DNA from: an uncultured Lachnospiraceae bacterium
GTDB lineage: Bacteria > Bacillota > Clostridia > Lachnospirales > Lachnospiraceae
Assembly (NCBI GenBank): GCA_945929965.1
Contig: CAMEOT010000010.1
Location: 1-64,000 of the forward strand
DNA length: 64,000 nucleotides
Reading direction: 5' to 3'
Translations under genes and position numbers: made by a program
Notes under the pieces: model-generated
Databases searched by the model: none
What the model was told of the DNA's origin: nothing
Seen by the model: the letters and a program-made list of their open reading frames with translations, nothing else
Part shown: piece after piece, positions 6,548-14,032 of the stretch
Numbering within the stretch: position 1 is the stretch's first letter
Layout of the letters: every line of letters begins with the position of its first letter

Positions 6548-8143
6548 ATGCAGGAAAATACAGCAGTACGGGAAACAAATTCAATAAATCAGGAACAGAT
6601 TTCCGGGCAGAATGTAGTCCGGGTAGTGGAAAAAACAGAGACTGTGGAGACAAAGCGCTTGCAGGAGCACTATAATTTCTTCGGCCCGGTGACTTTTCTT
6701 TATGCCGTATTCTATGCATTTTGTATGTTCCGGAACGGCTCGGGGATCACCTTCCCTTTTTTTCTCGCAGGCACTTTACTGTATTTTGCCTTCTCGCTGT
6801 CAAAACTAGAGATTACCTTGAAAAAAGGAAGCGCCTTTTACATGGTCAGCATTCTGCTGCTGGGGGTATCCACCTTCTGCACCGACGGATGGGCGATCAT
6901 AGGTCTGAACAAGCTGGCGGTGTTTCTGTTAGTGATGTGTCTGCTGCTGAATCAATATTTTGATACCACAAAGTGGAAGCTTGGGAAATATGTGGGGAGC
7001 ATCTGCCAATTGGTGGTTATGAGCTTCGGGGAACTGGGGAAGCCTTTTTCCGATGGCAAAGCCTATTTTCGTGAAAAAGGAAAAGTAAATAAGAAGGTAT
7101 GGTATGGACTGCTGGGAGTGGTGATCGCACTGCCCATTCTGCTCATTGCCGCCGGATTGTTAAGCTCTGCCGATGCGGTGTTCCGCAAGATGACAGTGGA
7201 TTTCATGAACTGGATCCGTCCGGGAAATGTATTTAACGTAGTCATCCGGGTAACGTTTCTGTTCTTTACTTCCTATGCACTGACTTCCTACCTGTGCAAG
7301 CGAAGCATCCCGGAGGAAGTGAAGGATCGCAGAAAGGGTGAGCCGGTACTGGCAATTACGATTATGTCACTGCTGTCACTATTGTATCTGCTGTTTTCCG
7401 GTATTCAGATCTTCGGATTGTTCTTAGGAAAAATGCAGCTGCCGGAGGGCTATACTTACGCACAGTATGCAAGAGAGGGCTTTTTCCAGCTGCTGGCTGT
7501 CAGCATTTTGAACCTGATCCTGGTATTGGTGTGCCTCAGCTTTTTTAGGGAGAGTAAGGTACTGAAAGTGATTATGACGATTATGTCATTATGTACTTTT
7601 ATCATGATTGCGTCCAGCGTAATGCGAATGATCATTTACATCCGGTATTATTATCTGACTTTCCTGCGGATCTTCGTATTGTGGATGCTGGCGGTATTAT
7701 TCGTCATGTTTATCGGAGTACTGATCAACATTTACAGGGAAAGCTTCCCGCTGTTTCGCTATGGTGTCGTGATGGTGACCGTGCTGTATCTTGCATTGTC
7801 CTTCAGCCATCCCGACTATATTATAGCCAGAGTGAATATTGCCAATGCACCCGGCGGAGACTACTCTTATCTGAGTGATCTCAGTGCGGATGCGGCACCG
7901 GTCATTATTCCTTATATGGAGAGTCTTGGGTATGATTTTGGCGCCTATGAACTGGAGAACCCTACGGATATTATGAGTGAAGATACGCAGGCTCAGTGGT
8001 GGGGGAGTTATCAGCCGAAGGGATTCGGATATTATTACCTGAACCATAATAAGAAGCGTCTGGATCAGACATCTCTGCGGACATTTAATATTTCCAGATA
8101 TATGGCGCGGAAACAGATAGAGGCAAGAATCGATGGAAAATAA
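6548..8143 (+). CDS. DUF4153-like polytopic membrane protein, 531 aa
   Basis: ATG at 6548 follows GAGGGGGAG. After a soluble 40-residue N-terminus the protein has about eleven hydrophobic segments and ends in a soluble tail of roughly 100 residues (SADAAPVIIPYMESLGYDFG). The layout matches DUF4153/DUF4173 proteins of Firmicutes; function is unknown. It overlaps the next gene by 11 bases, so the two are translationally coupled and likely act together at the membrane. Confidence 0.75.
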   Translation: MQENTAVRETNSINQEQISGQNVVRVVEKTETVETKRLQEHYNFFGPVTFLYAVFYAFCMFRNGSGITFPFFLAGTLLYFAFSLSKLEITLKKGSAFYMVSILLLGVSTFCTDGWAIIGLNKLAVFLLVMCLLLNQYFDTTKWKLGKYVGSICQLVVMSFGELGKPFSDGKAYFREKGKVNKKVWYGLLGVVIALPILLIAAGLLSSADAVFRKMTVDFMNWIRPGNVFNVVIRVTFLFFTSYALTSYLCKRSIPEEVKDRRKGEPVLAITIMSLLSLLYLLFSGIQIFGLFLGKMQLPEGYTYAQYAREGFFQLLAVSILNLILVLVCLSFFRESKVLKVIMTIMSLCTFIMIASSVMRMIIYIRYYYLTFLRIFVLWMLAVLFVMFIGVLINIYRESFPLFRYGVVMVTVLYLALSFSHPDYIIARVNIANAPGGDYSYLSDLSADAAPVIIPYMESLGYDFGAYELENPTDIMSEDTQAQWWGSYQPKGFGYYYLNHNKKRLDQTSLRTFNISRYMARKQIEARIDGK

Positions 8144-9461
8144 AGAAATGAATACGGAAAAAATAAAGTTTTATAAAAAGCATCCGGTGTTGCTTGCATG
8201 GCTGATCTCTATATTTATCGGACTGGGCTATGCGCTTTTTACGATCATAGCCTCTGTTATTCATTATGAGCAAAGAGATTATGTATGGGAGATCATTAAG
8301 GCTTTTACAGAAATGTTTACCTGGGCAATTTTAATGGGAGCGGTACTGGTATTTCCTGTGGTGCTGACAATCAGTGAAGTAATCTGCCTGATCTGTGAGG
8401 AACGAGGGCACCCGGTGAAGGGAGACTGGCTGTTTGACCAGCATGTATTTTGGCTGGGAGGATTCTATGAAATTTGTTATTTGGGGTTGATTAGGAATGT
8501 GACATCCGCTGACTGGCAGACGCAGTTAAGCAATTCCAATCAACATACACCGATTTACAGTGGTTCCATGGTTACTTTTACAGTACTCCTGCTGCTGGCA
8601 TTTATAGGGTATGAGATTCTGCAGAGCATTCCGCTTCGGAAGCTGCCGCCCCTTGTGACAGTCCTGTCGATTTCCGCAATGTACCTGGGACTGCTGGAGC
8701 TGATCCTGTTCACAGTACAGATATTCAAGCCGACGATTTTGCTTGATGGATATTTGCTATTATTTCCACTGTGCTGTGTGCTGCTAGTGGTGCGACTGCT
8801 TCTGAAGAAAATACGGGAGTGGAATGCACTGATGCAGAATGCGGAGGCGGAACACTTTGGGACGGGGAGGATTTATCAGAATCCCATGCTGCGTTGGTGT
8901 GACAGCATATTGCGGAAGGCTGCATGGTGGCCGGTGCTGGGACTGGTATTGATGTTCCCGCTGTTGGGGATCCTGATCGCAATCCTCATGCTGTTTGGGC
9001 AGGCACCGGATTCTGTGATTAAAGCATTCACGGAGACCAGCGACTGGAACCTGTCTCTCAGGCAGGCACCGCAGAATGTCATGTATGATGAACATTATCT
9101 CTGCACGGTAGCTGCCGGCGGTCATGAAAAGGTCGTAAAGCCTATCCGTCTGGGGAGGCGGCATGGGCATGAAGTCATTGTGAACCGTCAGCTGTGCATT
9201 GCAAACGCTTTTGAACAGGTGTTGGAAGAACGGACTCCCGGCTTCCACCGGGCACTGCGTCATTTTTATGATACTTACGGGTTCCCTGTGGCGAGACTGA
9301 TCCACAGTAAATACACGGCGGATCTGGTGTATTTTATCATGAAACCTTTAGAATGGATCTTCCTGTGTGTGCTGTACCTGATGGACGCGCATCCCGAGAA
9401 TCGTATTGCTGTGCAGTATATCGGGAAAACGGCAGCGCAGGTGGAAGAGTTGTATAAATAA
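8133..9461 (+). CDS. Membrane protein with conserved C-terminal domain (DUF6688-like), 442 aa
   Basis: The ATG at 8133 lies inside the end of the upstream gene. About eight hydrophobic segments occupy residues 15-300, followed by a soluble domain (residues 315-440) containing YDEHYLCTVAAGGHEKVVKP, a RRHGHEVIVNRQL stretch and ARLIHSKYTADLVYFIMKPL. From memory this C-terminal pattern belongs to DUF6688 proteins of Lachnospiraceae; the assignment is not checked. Function is unknown, and the coupling to the DUF4153-like gene suggests a two-component membrane assembly. Confidence 0.65.
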   Translation: MENKEMNTEKIKFYKKHPVLLAWLISIFIGLGYALFTIIASVIHYEQRDYVWEIIKAFTEMFTWAILMGAVLVFPVVLTISEVICLICEERGHPVKGDWLFDQHVFWLGGFYEICYLGLIRNVTSADWQTQLSNSNQHTPIYSGSMVTFTVLLLLAFIGYEILQSIPLRKLPPLVTVLSISAMYLGLLELILFTVQIFKPTILLDGYLLLFPLCCVLLVVRLLLKKIREWNALMQNAEAEHFGTGRIYQNPMLRWCDSILRKAAWWPVLGLVLMFPLLGILIAILMLFGQAPDSVIKAFTETSDWNLSLRQAPQNVMYDEHYLCTVAAGGHEKVVKPIRLGRRHGHEVIVNRQLCIANAFEQVLEERTPGFHRALRHFYDTYGFPVARLIHSKYTADLVYFIMKPLEWIFLCVLYLMDAHPENRIAVQYIGKTAAQVEELYK

Positions 9462-9486
9462 CTCGGAATTTGAGGGAGGAAACAGT

Positions 9487-9996
9487 ATGAAAAAGATTAT
9501 TGCAATGGTTCTTTGTTTTGTGTTGGTTTTTTCATTGGCTGGTTGTGGAAATAATGATCAAAGTTCAGATACGCATGATGCGAACTACGAAGAAGGTTAT
9601 ACGGCTGGCTACGAGGCTGGGTATAATGATGGGAAGCAGCAAATGACCGAAAACAAAAAGTACTTTGCATAGTTTTCGGGATCTTTTACAGCTTCCGTTG
9701 AACAACTCTTGCCGGATTACTTTGCGCTTCCGGGAAAAACGATTGCCGTAGTTCACTTCTTTCAGGATAAACCATTTTTACTTCGCTTTCAGGAAGATAT
9801 GACCGGAAAGCTTGTTGAAGGAACGGTTTATGTGTTCGAGTTCAAGACATTTGAAGTTGAACTTCCGGCTGATGAGGAAAATCCAGATATTTCGGATTAT
9901 ATGTACTCAATAGATGTTACTAATTATAGAGTTGCGGAAGATAGCGAACTCGGGTTGGAGAGTATATCGCCGATTGTTGAAATAATATCGAAGTAG
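9487..9996 (+). pseudogene. Lipoprotein gene interrupted by an in-frame TAG
   Basis: ATG at 9487 follows GGGAGGAAACAGT. The first part has a lipoprotein signal peptide with lipobox LAGC near residue 20, then GYTAGYEAGYNDGKQQ repeats. A TAG at 9670-9672 ends it at 61 aa, but the same frame stays open to 9996, coding FSGSFTASVEQLLPDY and a beta-rich domain. The downstream part has no credible start (only TTG at 9709 without a ribosome site). The simplest reading is a single nonsense mutation in a 169-aa secreted lipoprotein. A short functional peptide ending at 9672 is the alternative. Confidence 0.7.
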
Positions 9997-10065
9997 GTAA
10001 ACGGATTATTTAATAAGAAATCACCGTGGTAAATTCTATTTAGATATCCCGTTAAAAGAACCGGA

Positions 10066-10094
10066 TTGAACTGGCAGGGCAGAAGAGGTATACT
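10066..10094 (+). promoter_or_regulatory. Sigma-A-type promoter of the actin-like/HD-GYP operon
   Basis: TTGAAC (10066-10071) and TATACT (10089-10094) are separated by exactly 17 bases and stand 30 bp before the ATG at 10124, which has its own GGAGG. This is a good consensus promoter with a short leader. Confidence 0.65.
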
Positions 10095-10123
10095 TATTTT
10101 CAGAAACGGATGGAGGTACCGGG

Positions 10124-10717
10124 ATGGAAAAGTTTACTCCTTCAGAGCTTTGTGCAGACATTAAGATCTATGATTATAAGAAAAAAGTAAAATATGATGA
10201 GAAATCCCTGGTGATTTTTGAGAAAACAGGGAAAATGATAACAGCCGGAAAAGAGTGCGAAGGCATGCTTTACACTCTTCCGGCTAATTCTATTGGCTTT
10301 TCTCCGATCGTGTTGGGAAGAGTCAGCGACTATACCTGTGCGGAAAAGATGCTAAAGCAGATGCTGTGTCGGTATCTGGGCAAGCCTGTTTTTGCGGGAT
10401 ACGGAGAGGGGCTTATTTTTGTTCACGAGAAGCTGAACGAAGTGGAAATGAAAGCCTATTTTGATCTCCTGTATCAGGCGGGAGCCAAAAATGTGGTCTA
10501 TGCGGATGAAAGTGTGAAAGGAATCCCGGAGGGAACTCCCTGGGAGGATGTGATCTGGGGAATGAAGAACACTTATAAAAATCTTCGTTTTGCAGTAGAG
10601 ATCACGAAGGAACAGCCCATGGATTACCTCAGATATTCACTGGCGCAGTTGGCAGAGAACTGTAAGCGGTGGGGATTGGAAGAGGAATATAACCAAAGAG
10701 TACTGGAGAGAAAATAA
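10124..10717 (+). CDS. MreB-like actin-fold protein, truncated form, 197 aa
   Basis: I read this as a divergent relative of the N-terminal half of MreB. Segment CADIKIYDYKKKVKYDEKSL aligns with the phosphate-1 strand and following strands of MreB, VIFEKTGKMITAGKECEGML with the MreB stretch around VVAIDKETGKVLAVGEEAK, and LNEVEMKAYFDLLYQAGAKN with ITEVEKRAVEDAALQAGAR. The canonical DLGTANT phosphate loop is replaced by DIKIYDY, so nucleotide binding is doubtful, and the C-terminal half of the fold is absent. It shares one base with the start of the HD-GYP gene, so both are made together. It may be a regulator or scaffold rather than a filament; this is inference. Confidence 0.55.
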   Translation: MEKFTPSELCADIKIYDYKKKVKYDEKSLVIFEKTGKMITAGKECEGMLYTLPANSIGFSPIVLGRVSDYTCAEKMLKQMLCRYLGKPVFAGYGEGLIFVHEKLNEVEMKAYFDLLYQAGAKNVVYADESVKGIPEGTPWEDVIWGMKNTYKNLRFAVEITKEQPMDYLRYSLAQLAENCKRWGLEEEYNQRVLERK

Positions 10718-11919
10718 TGTTACTGGATGTTTTAGGATTATTGTCAGCCTGTTCGTATGCTTTGGACTGTGTGGAGGCAGAACTGGTACATGTGTCTGAC
10801 AAACATGCGAAGCGTGTGGCATACATGAGTGTCTGCATGGCAGAGCAGCTGGGGATCAGCGGTGAGAGCCTGCAGGATCTGGCAGCATGCGCCCTGCTTC
10901 ATGATAATGCACTGACACAGTATATTCAGGAAGAATTACATAAGGATGTTGCAAATGTTCCGCAAGCTTCTCGGGTAGGAATTCACTGTACCCTGGGTGA
11001 AAAAAATATACAGAGACTTCCCTTCCATACGGATGTGAAGAATGTAATTCTGTATCACCATGAAAATGCCAATGGGAGTGGACCGTTTGGAAAAACATGG
11101 GAAGAGATTCCGCTTTTTTCCCGCATCATTCATTTAAGCGATCTGTTGGATCGGGCGTACGGTGCAAAGGGCTTCACGGAGGATATTTTCAATAAAGCTT
11201 GTGGATATCTTCACAAAAATGAAGGAACCATTGTGGACAAAGAATGTGTGGATGCTTTCCTGCAGGCGTTTCCCCTGCCGCATTTTCTGACACTGGGAGA
11301 GGATAGCTTTGAGAAAAATCTGTGGGAGAAAATCCCCCGCATCAAACAGGAGCTAAGCTTCGCGCAGATCAAGGAGCTGGCAAGCTTTTTTGCACAGATC
11401 GTCGATTACAAATCTCCATTCACCAGCACCCATTCCATCGGTGTAGCAGAGGATGTGGAACGGTTGAGCCGCTATATGGGATTTGATGAAGAAACCGTGC
11501 AGAAAATGTACCTTGCGGGCGCTTTGCACGACATCGGAAAAGTAGCGGTAGGAAATGAGATTCTGGAGAAACCGGGAAGACTTACGGAAGATGAATTTGC
11601 GGTGATGAAGCATCACGCGGCATATACCTATTATATTCTGTCGGACATTGATGATTTTGACGAGATCCGTGACTGGGCGGCATTTCACCACGAACGGCTG
11701 GACGGAACCGGTTATCCATTTGGCAAGACTGCCGCAGAGCTGAACACACAGGAGCGCATGATGGCATGCATAGATATCTACCAGGCAGTGACCGAAAGCC
11801 GCCCCTATAAACAGGGCATGTTCCATGAAAAAGCCTGTGAGATTCTGTGGGATATGGCGAAGAAGGGCTGGCTGGATGAAACGATCGTGAAGCAGGTCGA
11901 GGATTGCTTCCGGGGATAA
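10717..11919 (+). CDS. Protein with two HD-GYP-type domains, 400 aa
   Basis: The ATG at 10717 overlaps the previous stop by one base. The N-terminal HD domain (residues about 25-150) keeps HDNAL and a YHHENANGSGPFG segment, a degraded form of HD and HHE..DGTGYP. The C-terminal domain (about 225-395) is canonical HD-GYP: HSIGVAEDVERLS, HDIGKVAV, and HHERLDGTGYPFG. HD-GYP proteins are cytoplasmic metal-dependent phosphodiesterases, many of them cyclic-di-GMP hydrolases. The second domain should be active and the first probably not or altered. Coupling to the MreB-like gene hints at a link between signalling and cell shape. Confidence 0.85.
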   Translation: MLLDVLGLLSACSYALDCVEAELVHVSDKHAKRVAYMSVCMAEQLGISGESLQDLAACALLHDNALTQYIQEELHKDVANVPQASRVGIHCTLGEKNIQRLPFHTDVKNVILYHHENANGSGPFGKTWEEIPLFSRIIHLSDLLDRAYGAKGFTEDIFNKACGYLHKNEGTIVDKECVDAFLQAFPLPHFLTLGEDSFEKNLWEKIPRIKQELSFAQIKELASFFAQIVDYKSPFTSTHSIGVAEDVERLSRYMGFDEETVQKMYLAGALHDIGKVAVGNEILEKPGRLTEDEFAVMKHHAAYTYYILSDIDDFDEIRDWAAFHHERLDGTGYPFGKTAAELNTQERMMACIDIYQAVTESRPYKQGMFHEKACEILWDMAKKGWLDETIVKQVEDCFRG

Positions 11920-11943
11920 GAACGAAAGAGAGGAAATGAGTAA

Positions 11944-12981
11944 ATGAATTTTATGAAAAAGAATGGGATCGGTATTCTGCTTTGTCTGGTAATAGCTATT
12001 CCGGCATGGTTTCTTGGAAAACTGTTTCCGGTGATAGGGGGAGCGGTACCGGCAATCATTGCAGGAATGATCATTACAATGATCTGGAATGATAAGGGAA
12101 AAGCGGAAGCGGGAATTAAATGGACATCAAAGGTGATTCTTCAGAGTGCGGTGGTTTTGCTTGGATTTGGAATGAATCTGGGAGTAATCTTTCAGACAGG
12201 AAAGCAATCTTTGCCGATTATTGTCTGTACGATCACAATATCTCTTATTATTGCATGGATACTGCAGAAGATTCTGAAAGTACCTGCAAACACATCAATC
12301 CTTGTAGGCGTCGGCTCATCCATCTGCGGAGGATCTGCGATTGCGGCAACCGCACCGGTTATTGATGCCGATGATGATGAAATTGCACAGTCCATAGCGG
12401 TGATTTTCTTTTTCAATGTGCTTGCAGCCATTTTTTTCCCGATTCTTGGAAAAGCAATAGGATTTGACACTGTGCATGGGGATGCATTTGGTATTTTTGC
12501 GGGAACGGCAATCAATGATACGTCATCGGTAACGGCTGCTGCATCAACATGGGACAGTATGTGGAACCTTGGAAGTGAGACATTAAATAAAGCAGTGACG
12601 GTAAAACTTACAAGAACACTTGCGATCATACCAATTACACTCGGATTATCCCTGATACGGGCCAGACAGAGTGCAAAAGAAGGAAGACAGGCTGCAAAGT
12701 TCAGCATTAAGAGAGCATTTCCGATGTTCATACTGTATTTTGTACTTGCGGCGATCATTACGACAGTCTGCGTACATATGGGAGTCAATGCCGAGGTATT
12801 TCATCCGCTGAAAGAGCTGTCAAAATTTATGATCATTATGGCGATGGCAGCAATTGGATTAAACAGCAATGTGATACAACTCATTAAGACCGGTGGAAAG
12901 CCTATTATTGTCGGGGCATCCTGCTGGTGTGGAATTACAGCTGTAAGCCTTATCATGCAGCATATAATGAAAATTTGGTAA
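11944..12981 (+). CDS. YeiH/UPF0324 family putative sulfate exporter
   Basis: ATG at 11944 follows AGAGAGGAAATGAG. The 345-aa product has about ten hydrophobic segments and the family landmarks ILVGVGSSICGGSAIAATAP (residues about 118-137) and GTAINDTSSVTAAA (about 190-203). Members are polytopic inner-membrane proteins annotated as putative sulfate exporters; the substrate is not firmly known. In many bacteria this gene is paired with a LysR regulator, and here a LysR stub follows directly at 13049. Confidence 0.9.
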   Translation: MNFMKKNGIGILLCLVIAIPAWFLGKLFPVIGGAVPAIIAGMIITMIWNDKGKAEAGIKWTSKVILQSAVVLLGFGMNLGVIFQTGKQSLPIIVCTITISLIIAWILQKILKVPANTSILVGVGSSICGGSAIAATAPVIDADDDEIAQSIAVIFFFNVLAAIFFPILGKAIGFDTVHGDAFGIFAGTAINDTSSVTAAASTWDSMWNLGSETLNKAVTVKLTRTLAIIPITLGLSLIRARQSAKEGRQAAKFSIKRAFPMFILYFVLAAIITTVCVHMGVNAEVFHPLKELSKFMIIMAMAAIGLNSNVIQLIKTGGKPIIVGASCWCGITAVSLIMQHIMKIW

Positions 12982-13048
12982 TTTCTGTTGCAGTAGATAA
13001 AACCAATAAAAAAGAGATCAAAAAAAGAAAACGCTGGGAAAGGGAAAT

Positions 13049-13105
13049 ATGACACTTCAACAATTAAAGCATGTAATAACAGTAGCGGAGAAGACAGAAG
13101 CATGA
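13049..13105 (+). pseudogene. LysR-type regulator stub, 18 codons
   Basis: An ATG at 13049 with GGGAAAT upstream encodes MTLQQLKHVITVAEKTEA and then stops at 13103. This is the typical beginning of a LysR-family helix-turn-helix (M..QQL...I.VAE). The rest of the gene is missing, and the sequence runs straight into the ATG of the next gene (CATGA overlap at 13101-13105). A deletion has removed almost the whole regulator, joining its start to an unrelated gene. Confidence 0.65.
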
Positions 13106-14001
13106 ATAAAAAAACAGCTTATTACCATCTTCCCGGTCTGTTTGAATTCTATGAACTATACCGGATATTTCTGCCATTATTCCGGGAGCATCGGGAATAT
13201 TTTTACGACTGGTGCGACATTGGTTCCATCTACGGAGCACCGCCGGACTGCATCTGGGGAGGCGGCCGCGTCTCACTGGAGGATCACGATGCAAGAGAAG
13301 TGCTGACGTTGTTACAGGAATACGACATTTCAGCTCGTCTGACCTTCAGTAATTCTCTTCTTCGCAAGGAACATCTTTCGGACAGAAAATGCAATGAACT
13401 CTGTGCCCTGTTTGCGGAAAATGCAACCCCGGAGAACGGCGTGATCGTCCACTCGGAGCTGCTGTTACAGTATCTGAAAAGTCATTATCCGGAGCTTTAT
13501 CCGGTATCCTCCACCACAAAAGTCCTGACGGATTTTGAAGCGTTAAAAAAGGAGACCGACAGAGACGATTTTCGCTATGTTGTACCGGATTTCCGCCTGA
13601 ACAAGGTTTATGAAAAATTAAATACGCTGACAGAATCACAGAAAGACAAAGTGGAATTTTTGTGCAATGAGTGTTGTTATTTCGGCTGTAAGGACAGGAA
13701 GGAATGCTACGAAGCCGTCAGCCGCAGGAATCTGGGAGAGGAGCCGGATTTTAGTTGTACTTCACCGGGGGCGGAGGAGGGCTATCGTTTCTCCAAAGCC
13801 ATGAAAAATCCCGGGTTTATCAGCGTGGGAGATATTCAGAAGACCTATCTGCCTATGGGATTTTCCAATTATAAGATCGAGGGCCGGGGACTGGGCAGTG
13901 CACTGGTTCTGGAATTTTTACTGTACTATATGACGAAACCGGAGTACCAACTGCAGGTCAGAGAAAAAATCTATCTGGATAATATGCTGTATCTGTTTTA
14001 A
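13102..14001 (+). CDS. Cysteine-cluster protein of unknown function, 299 aa
   Basis: The ATG at 13102 overlaps the LysR stub's stop. The product has a (beta/alpha)-like pattern with WGGGRVSLEDHD near residue 53, a Ser/Asn-rich turn SNSLLRKEH near 75, and a cysteine cluster CNECCYFGCKDRKEC (about 188-202) followed by a further Cys in SCTSPG. The overall order, with barrel-like strands and a C-rich motif, recalls U32 peptidase-like or iron-sulfur proteins, but I cannot assign it. It is followed after 31 bp by the UvrA-like gene. Confidence 0.6.
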   Translation: MNKKTAYYHLPGLFEFYELYRIFLPLFREHREYFYDWCDIGSIYGAPPDCIWGGGRVSLEDHDAREVLTLLQEYDISARLTFSNSLLRKEHLSDRKCNELCALFAENATPENGVIVHSELLLQYLKSHYPELYPVSSTTKVLTDFEALKKETDRDDFRYVVPDFRLNKVYEKLNTLTESQKDKVEFLCNECCYFGCKDRKECYEAVSRRNLGEEPDFSCTSPGAEEGYRFSKAMKNPGFISVGDIQKTYLPMGFSNYKIEGRGLGSALVLEFLLYYMTKPEYQLQVREKIYLDNMLYLF

Positions 14002-14032
14002 TAAATGAAATCAAAAGATGAGGAATGCTGTC

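Noticed and set aside
9670..9672. TAG read as a recoded codon (pyrrolysine or programmed readthrough)
   Set aside because: No pyrrolysine genes or recoding structure are visible, and a secreted lipoprotein is an unlikely host; simple mutation explains it.
9709..9996. Separate gene starting at TTG 9709
   Set aside because: No ribosome site and it lacks a signal peptide; it continues the frame of the lipoprotein gene.
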